Part shown: positions 1 through 7,900 of the stretch, one piece after another
Layout: each line of letters starts with the position of its first letter
How positions within the stretch are numbered: the stretch's first letter is position 1
Source: Bacteriovoracaceae bacterium UBA7695
GTDB taxonomy: Bacteria; Bdellovibrionota; Bacteriovoracia; Bacteriovoracales; Bacteriovoracaceae
Assembly (NCBI GenBank): GCA_002482685.1
Contig: DLGL01000033.1
Span: 1-29,366, forward strand
DNA: 29,366 bases
Direction of reading: 5' to 3'
Notes under the pieces: generated by a model
The model's database searches: none
What the model saw: the letters and a program-made list of their open reading frames with translations, nothing else
What the model was told of the DNA's origin: nothing
Made by a program: the position numbers and the translations under genes

Positions 1-48
1 TCCACTACGAAGGGATGAGAGTCAGAGTCATTGTTACAGATGGAGAAA

Positions 49-125
49 TGGCGCAATCGGCACGATTCGAACGTGCGACCTCTTGATTCGTAGTCAAGTG
101 CTCTATCCAACTAAGCTACGACTGC
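49..125 (-). tRNA. tRNA-Arg (anticodon ACG)
   Basis: A full cloverleaf reads on the minus strand. The acceptor arm GCAGTCG pairs with CGATTGC (one G-T pair). The anticodon stem CTTGA/TCAAG encloses loop CTACGAA, giving anticodon ACG. The T arm is GCACG/CGTGC with loop TTCGAAT. The discriminator base is G and CCA is encoded at 49-51. The ACG anticodon is normally edited to ICG and reads CGU, CGC and CGA. Confidence 0.95.
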
Positions 126-141
126 GCTGATCTGTGGTGTA

Positions 142-170
142 GTTTTAAACGAAGATGCATAAGTTATCAA
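142..170 (-). promoter_or_regulatory. Likely promoter of tRNA-Arg
   Basis: On the minus strand a TTGATA -35 box (165-170) lies 17 nt from a TAAAAC -10 box (142-147). Transcription would start near 135, about ten bases before the tRNA 5' end. The call rests on consensus match and position only. Confidence 0.45.
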
Positions 171-406
171 TACTAAAGACACATTCTACATGCTTAAAAA
201 GCTGCTGCAAGTTGTTAATTTTACATCAAATGCTAAAGATAAACTTTTAAAAGAGTATCTTTACCTGAAAGACTCTATATAGTGGGTCTTATCCAGTTTG
301 CTTTTTCTCGGTCAAGACCTAACACTTCTTCCTTTAAATCCCAAATTAACATTAAAAATAAAAGTTTCACGACAACTCACTGTCATGAATTCCATCGGAG
401 ATACAA

Positions 407-679
407 ATGAGTACTAAAATTTACGTCGGCAACCTTGGTTACACTGTTGCAGACAATACACTGTCAGATAAGTTCGCACAGTTTGGAACAGTTCAATCAG
501 CAAAAGTCATTATGGACCGTGATACTAACAGATCGAAAGGATTTGGCTTTGTTGAGATGTCTACAAGTTCAGAAGCGGCTGAAGCCATTTCTTCACTTAA
601 CGGAACAGATTTTGGCGGTCGCCAAATGAATGTTACTGAAGCAAAACCTATGGTTCCGCGTGATAATAAGCGTTACTAG
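407..679 (+). CDS. Single-domain RRM RNA-binding protein
   Basis: This 90-aa protein is one RNA recognition motif and little else. RNP2 is IYVGNL (residues 5-10) and RNP1 is KGFGFVEM (about 44-51), carrying the aromatic residues that stack on RNA bases. A short polar tail follows. Free-standing RRM proteins of this size occur in many bacteria, where some are induced by cold; they bind single-stranded RNA in the cytoplasm. The start has a GGAG Shine-Dalgarno site at 397-400, six bases before the ATG. The gene appears monocistronic, with a strong terminator directly behind it and about 280 bp of non-coding DNA in front, long enough for a structured leader. The RNA targets cannot be told from the sequence. 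Confidence 0.93.
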   Translation: MSTKIYVGNLGYTVADNTLSDKFAQFGTVQSAKVIMDRDTNRSKGFGFVEMSTSSEAAEAISSLNGTDFGGRQMNVTEAKPMVPRDNKRY

Positions 680-696
680 AAACTAGCTTTCCAATT

Positions 697-726
697 GGAG
701 AATGTGAAAACATTCTCCTTTTTTTT
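697..726 (+). terminator. Rho-independent terminator of the RRM gene
   Basis: A perfect 9-bp stem, GGAGAATGT / ACATTCTCC, is closed by a GAAA tetraloop and followed by eight T residues. It lies 17 bp after the RRM stop codon. The T run is only on the plus-strand side, so it serves the RRM gene rather than the convergent LOV gene. Confidence 0.93.
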
Positions 727-756
727 GGTCAAAATTCAAAAATCGCTCCTCACAAC

Positions 757-1278
757 TTAAAGACTCAAAATGTATTTTTTGATTTTCAGCATAGTTGCAA
801 GAACATCCTTCTCCAAGTCTAAGTCCGGCTTCATAAGCAAAAGTACAAGTGTCGCAACAGGATTTAGGGTCTTATCCAGAATTTCGAGTTCATCAATTTT
901 GTGCTCAGGTTTAAATTCCTCTAGAGATAGCTCATGTTGAAAAACCACAAAATACTCATTCTCACTCTCTTTAAATGGAACAAGAACTAAACGGTTATAA
1001 AATATATCTCCGTTTTTTTTATAATTAAGAAGATCCTGGCAAATGGGTTGCTTTGAATTAATCGCATTTCGTATTCTTGAAACAGCACTCATATCAGTTA
1101 ATGGGCCTTGCAAAAATCTACAGTTTTTACCAATGGTATCTTGGCTGTTATAAAGTGTTAGGTCGCAAAATTGCTGATTCGTATAAACAATCGGTCTGTC
1201 AGGAGCACTCGTAAGTGATAAAGAAATTGGGTTAAGAAATTTCTCTCCAATCGTCTGGATAGCGTGAGAAGCTTTCAT
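757..1278 (-). CDS. Short LOV-domain blue-light photoreceptor
   Basis: This 173-aa protein is a PAS-type LOV domain with a helical tail. It carries the LOV signature GKNCRFLQG at residues 50-58. Cys53 is placed to form the flavin C4a adduct, and Arg54 and Gln57 are the usual flavin contacts. The second half of the pocket is also intact: Asn85 and Asn95 in LLNYKKNG...FYNRL, and Gln114 in FVVFQ, the glutamine that flips on photoactivation. Residues about 120-173 are predicted helical with a leucine-rich stretch and match no output domain I know, so signalling may work through dimerisation or a partner. The start is supported by AAAAGG 5-10 bases upstream. A TATAAT box at 1340-1345 on this strand could be its promoter. 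It is convergent with the RRM gene and divergent from the barrel gene. Loss of Cys53 would have argued against light sensing; it is present. Confidence 0.9.
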   Translation of the reverse strand: MKASHAIQTIGEKFLNPISLSLTSAPDRPIVYTNQQFCDLTLYNSQDTIGKNCRFLQGPLTDMSAVSRIRNAINSKQPICQDLLNYKKNGDIFYNRLVLVPFKESENEYFVVFQHELSLEEFKPEHKIDELEILDKTLNPVATLVLLLMKPDLDLEKDVLATMLKIKKYILSL

Positions 1279-1428
1279 AAATGCCTTTTGTACTTAACTA
1301 AACGCTCTAATCTTACCATCTCTGTATTGAATGAAGGCTATTATATCTCGATTAACTTTTTATTATTCATCCCGTTTTTTCTTAGGTTAAGCTAATGCTA
1401 TCAACCTTAAACTAGCAGGAGACCACAA

Positions 1429-2016
1429 ATGCTAAAATTTTTCCTTGTATTCGCTTTCCTTTTTCAGTCTAGTGCCTTTGCAGATACCAAGTTAAGCATT
1501 ATGGGTAGCTTGCTTTACAATACCCCTGAGACGGAAGATCTGGATGATGTAGATGGTATAGAAGAAAAATCTGGCCTTGGCTTCGGAGTTGGTCTCCGCG
1601 CTTTAATGGGTATTAGTGATCAGTTATATTTCAGATCAGGCGCCGGTATCATTCAGAAAAATTTTAGCTACGAAGTAGATGATGATGTTACTGGTTCAAG
1701 TGGGGATTTTGACCTGTCTTTCATATATTTAAATATTCCCCTTACCATGTACTGGAAAGCGTCTCCTCAAGTTGGTTTATTCGGTGGAACAGCGCTTAAT
1801 GCAAAAATGTCGGATGATTGTGATGCCTCTGGAGATTTTGACACTTGTACAATTAAAAATGAAAAAGCCTTAGTTTTCCCTCTAATAATAGGCTTTGATT
1901 TTTCTTTTAATGAGAAGATTGGCCTTGAAGTATCTTATGAATACGGACTAACTGAAACTGCCAAAGACGTTACTGTAAACACAGCTGTAGCTAGCTTTCT
2001 CTACCATCTCGATTAG
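1429..2016 (+). CDS. Outer-membrane beta-barrel protein, porin-like family
   Basis: This is a 195-aa exported protein. It has a clear Sec signal peptide, a Lys followed by a hydrophobic run ending SSAFA, with cleavage before DTK (about residue 19). The mature part alternates polar and hydrophobic residues with many Gly and aromatic positions, as in small eight-stranded barrels of the OmpA/OMP_b-brl class. Acidic clusters (ETEDLDDVDGIEE, DDDVTGSSGDFD, DDCDASGDFD) fall where extracellular loops would be. Two cysteines in the last of these could form a loop disulfide. A GGAG site sits seven bases before the ATG. A terminator follows. It is divergent from the LOV gene across 150 bp. Substrate or role is unknown; such barrels are often structural or adhesive. 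Confidence 0.8.
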   Translation: MLKFFLVFAFLFQSSAFADTKLSIMGSLLYNTPETEDLDDVDGIEEKSGLGFGVGLRALMGISDQLYFRSGAGIIQKNFSYEVDDDVTGSSGDFDLSFIYLNIPLTMYWKASPQVGLFGGTALNAKMSDDCDASGDFDTCTIKNEKALVFPLIIGFDFSFNEKIGLEVSYEYGLTETAKDVTVNTAVASFLYHLD

Positions 2017-2025
2017 TTTTTTTAT

Positions 2026-2059
2026 CATAGGCAATCGTTTAACCTTGGGCCTATGTTTT
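2026..2059 (+). terminator. Probable terminator of the outer-membrane protein gene
   Basis: A 7-bp perfect stem CATAGGC / GCCTATG with a 16-base loop is followed by TTTT, ten bases after the stop codon. The loop is long, so it is weaker than the terminator at 697. Confidence 0.55.
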
Positions 2060-2112
2060 AAGAAGCGAGGAACGAGAAGAAAAAATGGATCAGCTGCAAT
2101 GAAGCTTAGAAT

Positions 2113-2607
2113 ATGATTATGAAATATCTGGTTGTCCTATTTTTCATTTTAGGAAATATTCGTACTGCCTATGCTAGCAAGTGCCCAGAAGGACATTTTC
2201 TTGTGCGATCTCATCCCCGAAATGCTTACATAAAAACTGATGGGACTGCTGTATCTGCTACACAGGTAAAGGAACAGTGTCGTCCGTATCGAACAGTAAA
2301 GAAATCAGAACCGAATTTTACAATTCAGACCCCAAAGAATTGGCCCAATTCAAGAGAAAAATTCAAAGCATGGACCAAAGAAGAAGAAATCATAATTCGA
2401 TCAATTTTAGAAAAACTTCCCAAATCGATTACAAATATCGGGAAGATCACTTTTCTTCGTTCAACTGAAAAATCGCCTAATCCTTCTGTAAACAATAGCG
2501 AAAATCAAATCATTGTCATTTATGACAGTGTCGCATCACATGATTTATCTAGAGTTATATCCCATGAACTTGCACATATTTACTGGGACTCCCTATATCT
2601 AAAATAA
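2113..2607 (+). CDS. Secreted HELAH zinc-protease-like protein, apparently 3'-truncated
   Basis: This 164-aa protein has a signal peptide (residues 1-21, ending TAYA). The Cys-containing N-terminal block KCPEGHFLVRSHPRNAY...QCR (residues 23-57) could be closed by a Cys24-Cys56 disulfide. Near the C-terminus is HELAH (residues 151-155), the two-histidine zinc site of zincin peptidases. Only nine residues follow, so the third zinc ligand these enzymes normally have further downstream is missing. The two other forward frames give no clear continuation: one stops at once and the other after about 13 residues. The gene therefore looks truncated rather than simply frameshifted, and is probably inactive as a protease. 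The ATG lacks a good Shine-Dalgarno site; a second in-frame ATG two codons on is equally possible. Confidence 0.6.
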   Translation: MIMKYLVVLFFILGNIRTAYASKCPEGHFLVRSHPRNAYIKTDGTAVSATQVKEQCRPYRTVKKSEPNFTIQTPKNWPNSREKFKAWTKEEEIIIRSILEKLPKSITNIGKITFLRSTEKSPNPSVNNSENQIIVIYDSVASHDLSRVISHELAHIYWDSLYLK

Positions 2608-2772
2608 ATTTCGTATTTAAGATCTGATCAACGAAATCATGGACATTTCCTATAGATTCTCTATCCTTTTTCATAAGGACTCATCGAGTTATTTCGGTAA
2701 CTGTGTCATTTTGCAAAGAACAAGACCCAAACAAAGCCAAAACTCATTTGGGCCATAATTAATTTTTACGAT

Positions 2773-3225
2773 TTATGGGCTACGTATAATTCTTGATTCA
2801 TAAAGGTTAACATAAAACGGCAACTCAAGCTTTGCCGTTTCAATTGTTTCGGAACGACAAAACCTATCTCCATATACTGAATAGCAAACGACCTTTGAGT
2901 ATTGTCTAACGATAAGAGTACCTTCTATGAAACCTTTATTGAATTCCGCTAGCTCCAAAAGAAAAGGTATTTGGCCACAACTTCTGTCTCCTTCTGTCCC
3001 CCAGTCTCGCTCCCATAGACCATTATATAAACCATGTTCTCCTTCGAGCTGCCAAAATCCAGGTACTCCCTTCCAAGCAAGATGTATCGACTCAGCATAA
3101 CAGGTTAGATTTTTTTCACTAATGGGTACTTTAACTATAAGCCTCTTTGTAGCATCTTTGCCGTACACGCTTGAATTAGCAGTCAAACCTATTACAAATA
3201 TGGCACACAACACCTTTAACAACAT
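2773..3225 (-). CDS. Small secreted protein of unknown function with four cysteines
   Basis: The frame is open from an ATG at 3267, but the ATG at 3225 is preferred. It has a strong GGGAGG site about seven bases upstream, and it puts MLLKVLCAIFVIGLTANSSVYG at the N-terminus as a normal signal peptide. The product is then 150 aa. The mature part holds four cysteines (residues 42, 83, 114 and 123 of this form), enough for two disulfides, and several tryptophans including the WERDWG motif. I recognise no family. A beta-rich periplasmic or exported protein is the most that can be said. It is divergent from the LysR-type gene at 3327, which by the usual logic of such pairs may regulate it. The 3267 start also has a GGGGG site, so a 164-aa form is not excluded. 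Confidence 0.65.
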   Translation of the reverse strand: MLLKVLCAIFVIGLTANSSVYGKDATKRLIVKVPISEKNLTCYAESIHLAWKGVPGFWQLEGEHGLYNGLWERDWGTEGDRSCGQIPFLLELAEFNKGFIEGTLIVRQYSKVVCYSVYGDRFCRSETIETAKLELPFYVNLYESRIIRSP

Positions 3226-3307
3226 ATAGAACCTCCCTCTAAATATTACTGGTAGATCTAATTTCATATTTTTACCCCCTTTGCAAAGTTGCCAAAAGGC
3301 TACACCT

Positions 3308-3329
3308 CATATAAGTATTTACTTATATG
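3308..3329. promoter_or_regulatory. Perfect 22-bp palindrome over the LysR start codon
   Basis: Two 10-bp arms, CATATAAGTA (3308-3317) and TACTTATATG (3320-3329), are separated by TT. The right arm contains the ATG of the LysR gene, and the left arm contains a TATAAG -10-like box (3310-3315) with TTGCCA at 3289-3294 as a possible -35. A protein bound here would block both transcription and, if RNA folds there, translation start. Autoregulation by the LysR protein is an inference. Confidence 0.6.
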
Positions 3330-4139
3330 CTAAGAATCAATGATTTAAAAAACTTTATAGAAATTAGTAACTTCAAAAGTTTGAAGCAAACAGCAACTAA
3401 ACTGGAAATAACACAACCAGCTTTATCAGACTCATTAAAAAGACTCGAAACAGACCTCGGATGCTTATTGTTTTATCGAACAAAAAATGGTGTCAGCCTC
3501 ACACCTACTGGACGAAAGTTGCTTGAAAAATCGAAAACCATTTGGAATTCAATCAATGAACTTCAGGCCAGAGATGAACTAATCACTAATGTTACACTTG
3601 GGTGTCACTCAGTAGTGGGATCATATTTTTTGCCCAACGTGCTAAACTCTATTGGGGATCAGTATCCAGATAATAGAATACAGCTTAGACATGGATTCTC
3701 TCGTGAGATTCAAGAAGGAATTCAAAATGGGACTATTGATATTGGAGTTGTAGTAAATGCGATTCAAAATCCTGACTTAGTTATAAGAAATGTTGCTCAG
3801 GACAATGTCTGCATTTGGCGGTCTAAGAAATTAACACCAAAAGATCAGCTGATTTGTGATCCAGGTCTTTTTCAATCAAGCAGTTTAATTAAAAAATGGA
3901 AAAATTGTCCTCGGAAATTACTAACATCATCAAGCCTGGAACTCATCGGAAGACTCACAGAGTCTGGAGTTGGATATGGAATATTGCCAGAAAGAATAGT
4001 TGAAAATTTTAACTTTAATTTAGTAAAAGTTCCTAATTCACCTTCATATAAAGATGAGTTCTCAATAGTTCATCGGCCAGAGTTTGGAAAAAACAAATTT
4101 GAAAAAGATATAATTACTGAAATAAAATCTTCATTCTAA
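3327..4139 (+). CDS. LysR-family transcriptional regulator
   Basis: This 270-aa protein has the LysR winged helix-turn-helix at residues 1-65, with the helix-turn-helix in SLKQTATKLEITQPALSDS followed by LKRLETDLGCLLFYRT and the LTPTG wing. A periplasmic-binding-protein-like effector domain follows from about residue 88 (VTLGCHSVVGSYFLP). It is about 30 residues shorter than typical members, through a compact effector domain rather than an obvious break. No Shine-Dalgarno site precedes the ATG, and a -10-like box lies 11 bases upstream, so the message may be leaderless. The divergent secreted-protein gene at 2773-3225 is the natural target candidate. The co-inducer is not predictable. Confidence 0.87.
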   Translation: MLRINDLKNFIEISNFKSLKQTATKLEITQPALSDSLKRLETDLGCLLFYRTKNGVSLTPTGRKLLEKSKTIWNSINELQARDELITNVTLGCHSVVGSYFLPNVLNSIGDQYPDNRIQLRHGFSREIQEGIQNGTIDIGVVVNAIQNPDLVIRNVAQDNVCIWRSKKLTPKDQLICDPGLFQSSSLIKKWKNCPRKLLTSSSLELIGRLTESGVGYGILPERIVENFNFNLVKVPNSPSYKDEFSIVHRPEFGKNKFEKDIITEIKSSF

Positions 4140-4151
4140 AATCCTGCTCTC

Positions 4152-4255
4152 GAACTTTTGAACTTCTTGAACACCCAAAAACGGAAAAAATCGCCAAAAG
4201 ACGAGTAATTTCAAAAACCTAAATACACCAAAAAGTTCAAGAAATGGCGGAGACG
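4152..4255 (-). repeat. Decayed copy of the tRNA-Ser(GCU) 3' end and downstream flank (att-like)
   Basis: The 11 bases at 4245-4255 equal the last 11 bases of tRNA-Ser(GCU), read in the same orientation (CGTCTCCGCCA on the minus strand). The neighbouring bases match too: GTTCAAGA-A versus GTTCAAGA-T, then AATTTCAA, CTAAAT and GAACTT-TGAACTT blocks in the same order and spacing as at 10086-10189. The hairpin that is perfect in the other copy is broken here. This fits the distal end of an element integrated at the tRNA gene. Confidence 0.6.
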
Positions 4256-4347
4256 GCTCCGGTTGAACCTAAACACTAAGGTAGTTGAGTGGTAAGGCTA
4301 GATTTCAATCTTGAACAAAAATAGATTTTCCACATTACATTTATAGC

Positions 4348-4620
4348 TTATCGAGTCTTTCTCGTATATTTAGGTTTTGCTTTGATTGGCTTAACAGTGG
4401 GCCGATTAGAAATGTCGAGATTATGAAGACCTATTTTAATGGCTTCAAGTAGAACATGGTTTCCCATCCAAAGTTTACGTTCGACTGACTTCTTTTTATT
4501 TAACTGTGCACGAACATTTTTAACCTTGTTCAACAAATCTTGTACTTCAAATTCTGGAGGGACCCTGATTCGCAGCGTCTTATAATCCGTAGGTTGCTTA
4601 GGGTTTTTCTTTTTTAGCAT
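4348..4620 (-). CDS. Small basic protein of unknown function, possible DNA-binding
   Basis: The frame is open from 4716, but the upper part runs through a perfect dyad, so the internal ATG at 4618-4620 is preferred, giving 90 residues starting MLKKKNPKQP. The product is very basic (many Lys and Arg) with a Lys/Arg-rich tail. The segment TLRIRVPPEFEVQDLLNKV followed by VLLEAIKIGLHNL has the strand-helix-helix look of ribbon-helix-helix proteins, which are common autorepressors. This is only a resemblance. No Shine-Dalgarno site is obvious. It diverges from the gene at 4684 across the dyad at 4644-4672, a layout seen for small autoregulators. It could control itself, its neighbour, or the restriction gene. 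Confidence 0.5.
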   Translation of the reverse strand: MLKKKNPKQPTDYKTLRIRVPPEFEVQDLLNKVKNVRAQLNKKKSVERKLWMGNHVLLEAIKIGLHNLDISNRPTVKPIKAKPKYTRKTR

Positions 4621-4643
4621 TAATATATTTTGACATCGATATC

Positions 4644-4672
4644 TTTGTGCTACAAGATTTTTGTAGCACAAA
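4644..4672. promoter_or_regulatory. Perfect 12+12 bp inverted repeat between two divergent small genes
   Basis: TTTGTGCTACAA (4644-4655) and TTGTAGCACAAA (4661-4672) are exact reverse complements separated by GATTT. The repeat lies in the 63-bp gap between the divergent starts at 4620 and 4684. A TTGACA box at 4630-4635 would place a plus-strand -10 inside the left arm, so a dimer bound here would occlude it. No T run follows on either strand, so a terminator is unlikely. An operator is the best reading. Confidence 0.65.
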
Positions 4673-4683
4673 ATTGGAAAAAA

Positions 4684-4980
4684 ATGAGAACTTCTGAAAT
4701 TAAAATTGAGGGTCAAAAAAAGGAAGCTGTACTAGTTGCAGGAGGGCCAGGCTTTAAGGTTTATACCGTTTCAGATCTAGATGGGTGGGCTATTGCTATT
4801 GGAAGAAAAGCTTCTTTTATTGCGGATAATACGCCTGCCGCACAAGCAGTCGCAGATTATGTAAACATAAGATACCATTCACTCAATCTGCATGAGTCGA
4901 TAAAGAATAAATTTAATGAGCTTGTAGATGTTCTAAAAGAAAAACATGAGGCTCCCATCAAGGAAGCCCCAATTAACTAA
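4684..4980 (+). CDS. Small protein of unknown function in the restriction island
   Basis: The frame opens at 4630, but that would run across the dyad. The ATG at 4684 has a GGA eight bases upstream and gives a 98-aa product. Residues 1-60 look like a small beta-rich fold (SEIKIEG...EAVLVAGGPGFKVYTVSDLDGWAIAIGRKASFIADN). Residues 60-95 look like a helical, charged tail (VADYVNIRYHSLNLHESIKNKFNELVDVLKEK). I recognise no family. Its stop codon overlaps the stop of the convergent Type ISP gene. Being sandwiched between an operator-like dyad and the restriction gene makes a regulatory or accessory role in the island plausible but unproven. Confidence 0.55.
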   Translation: MRTSEIKIEGQKKEAVLVAGGPGFKVYTVSDLDGWAIAIGRKASFIADNTPAAQAVADYVNIRYHSLNLHESIKNKFNELVDVLKEKHEAPIKEAPIN

Positions 4981-7900
4981 TTCTTATCTTCTTCTAGTAA
5001 TTCAAATGGTGGAAGTGCATTAACCAATCGAATCGTTTCCATACTTACAGTCACAACACGTTTAACTAAATCAATGATATATCGAGGATCATCTGACCAT
5101 TCATTTGGGTCATTTACAATACCGCTATCTTTATCTTTACTAATAACGTATTTCTCCATAACCCATTCAATTGCAGATTTTCCATTTAATATATACTCAT
5201 ATGCCGACTCTGGAATTCCACTTAAAGTCACATATGAATTAAAAATAATTCTTGTTTTATCTTCAGTCTTTTTTGTCCCAAAAAATTTCATCCCAGTTTC
5301 ATTAACTTTATAAAAACCATCAACTCTCTGGATTGCTTTCTCATTAACTTCTTCAGAAAGTTCGTAGGGCTTAGCTGATTCGTAATTAATATGGAGATTT
5401 GCGAGAGATTCACCAGTATTACTAAAGCCCCAAAAGTCTCTTAATAACGGAATCCGTGGAAGCATCTTTTTAAAATCATTTTGATATTTATCCTTGTAAG
5501 ACGCTGAGTGAAGAAGACCATAGATATAATAGAAAATTTTCTCTTTGGTAATTGAGTTATCTTCATAGGATAGACGAAACTTCTCAAGCGTCATATCAGT
5601 AATTGCGTCACGGCGAATATACGCATCCAGATTAGTCTCGCCCGAAACATCTAGTTCATTGCTTAATGGTTTTTCATATTGATACAAAGGAAACGCCTGG
5701 GTCGGAGTAAAAAAATTAACGTCAGGAATAACATTTGTAATAAATACAGAAAACCTTGAAGCTCCCACACCAGATGTGCAAATCACAAAATTATTGTGCT
5801 CAATAGTTGGAAAAATTTTGGGTAATTGATAAATCATGTCATTCAAGTTTTTATTAAAATATAAAAACTGCTTACAAAATGGCCGGTATAATCCTACAAA
5901 CCTAGAATTCTCTTTATAATTAATCTTTCTTAACTTGTTTAGATCTGACTTTAAACTACGGTTCCAGCTTATTCGGGTCGAGTCATTGTTAACAAACTTA
6001 TCTAAATCGATCTCTAAATCTTTCTTTCTGGACTCTTCCAAGCGATCAACTTCTAGGTTATAAAAGTTTATCATTCTATTAATATTCTGATCTAACAAAA
6101 CCTTCGAGAAATTGTAACACCAAACATCCCTACTCGTAGAAAGCCCTCTTGAATAAGTCTGAAAAATCGGTTTATCTTCTTGCGATTTTTTATCACCAAT
6201 CGGTAAAAAAGCATCAAATTCTGGATTTCTTTGCTTTACCCAGTCTCCCTCTTTATTCGGAAATACTTTAATCCATGGAACGTTTTTAACAGTTTTAAGG
6301 TTTGAAATTATTTTTAATTTTTCTTCACGATTAAGATAATCACCAATATCATTATAAAAAATCTCTGCATCTCCTGTGTGGTTTTTGGACTTTATAAAGA
6401 TTGTTATCGCGACAGGAGTTCTAGTACCTTCTCCAAATACATTTCCTTTTTCTCTTCTTCTTTCTTCGCCAGACGTACGAGCATTGCCTCTAAGATTGAA
6501 GCAATAAATTTTTGAAAATTCACTTACGAGGGTCTTTCTTAATCCATCAGCTGAATTACTATCAATAAAAGATCCATTCGTTACAAATCCAATTATTCCT
6601 TCATCTCCGATTCTATCAGTAGCCCATTTTATGCCTCTTATATAGGAGTCATAGAGACTATTTTTATTTATTGCTTCGGATAAAGCTGCATAAGTTTTTC
6701 GAATTTTATTATCAAGAGCCGGATAAGCTAAATTTTGATTATTGTCGTTTGCATCGCCTTGTCCCGCAGAATAGGGAGGATTACTAATTATCACATGAAT
6801 GTTTTCTTTTTTTTGTTTTTCAACCCTTTTATGAATTTCAGGTAGAGCTACTGCAAAGCTTGTTTGCGCATTGTTTTCATCAAGCTGAAAGGTGTCAGTG
6901 AGAACAGCTCCTGCAAATGGTTGATAATCACCACTAATTAATTCATTATATGTTTCTTCAATGTTAATCGTTGCAATATAGTAGGCCAATAGAACGAGTT
7001 CATTAGCGTGCAATTCAGATTGAAATTTTCTTTTCAGATCTTCTTTTTTAATAATGCCACTTTGAAGAAGGCGAACCATAAAGGTTCCCGTGCCAGTGAA
7101 CGGATCTAGAATATTGACCCCTTTATCAGATAAACTCTTTCCAAACTCTTCTTGCATGACATCTTCAACGCTATTAATAATGAAGTCCACAACTTCAATT
7201 GGGGTATATACGATACCTAGTCGTTCAGACATTTTCTTAAAAGCTACATTAAAGAAGCGATCATAAAGCTCTTTAATAATTCTCTGTCGAGCTTCTGCAT
7301 TATTAATATCTTTCACAACCATTCGAACACTTGCATAGAATGTTTTAAGATATTCAGCATCTTCTTTTTTTATAGCTGAATCAAATATGCTTAGAACTGA
7401 TTGCATCGATTGAGATACTGGATTTAATTCAGTAAATTTATAATGTGAAAATAGTGCATCAAAGACTGGCTTTGTTATGAGTTGTTGTGAGAGCATCTCA
7501 ATGGCATCGGCCTCTGATATGGATGGATTAAGATTTTTTCTTATCCCATTTAAAAAAGATTCAAATGCTTTAATAGGCTCAGGATTCTTACCGGCAAGGA
7601 TGTCTTTAACCTGCGCGGTGTGACGCTTGGCAATTTCTGCTACTTCGGTAGCCCAGTTTTCCCAATATGGACGAGTTCCACACTTTGCAACAATTTTGGC
7701 ATAGATGGCGTCTTTATATTCTTCAAGCTGTAGAAGGCTCAGCTGAACTTGTATACGTGTCGCTTTTTCACCGCCGTTAGTTTCATTATCGTCCGATCCA
7801 CCACCTTGGCCAATAATAGACACATTAATTTTGCCTGACTTGTTTTTATTAAGATCAAGTTTATTAATTTCAGCATCTAATCTTTCATCATGAGCTCGAA

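Noticed and set aside
2085..2102. Five-codon open frame (ATG GAT CAG CTG CAA TGA) before the protease-like gene as a leader peptide.
   Set aside because: It is too short to support without conservation, although an AGGA lies upstream.
2726..2752. CCCAAA/TTTGGG inverted repeat between the protease-like and the secreted-protein genes as a shared terminator.
   Set aside because: Only six base pairs, a 15-base loop and no proper T tract on either strand.
4256..4310. A tRNA D-arm-like string on the plus strand (TAGTTGAGTGGTAAGGC at about 4281-4297).
   Set aside because: No anticodon stem with a seven-base loop and no matching acceptor or T arm can be drawn, so it is not a tRNA gene. It may be chance or a tRNA remnant at the island edge.
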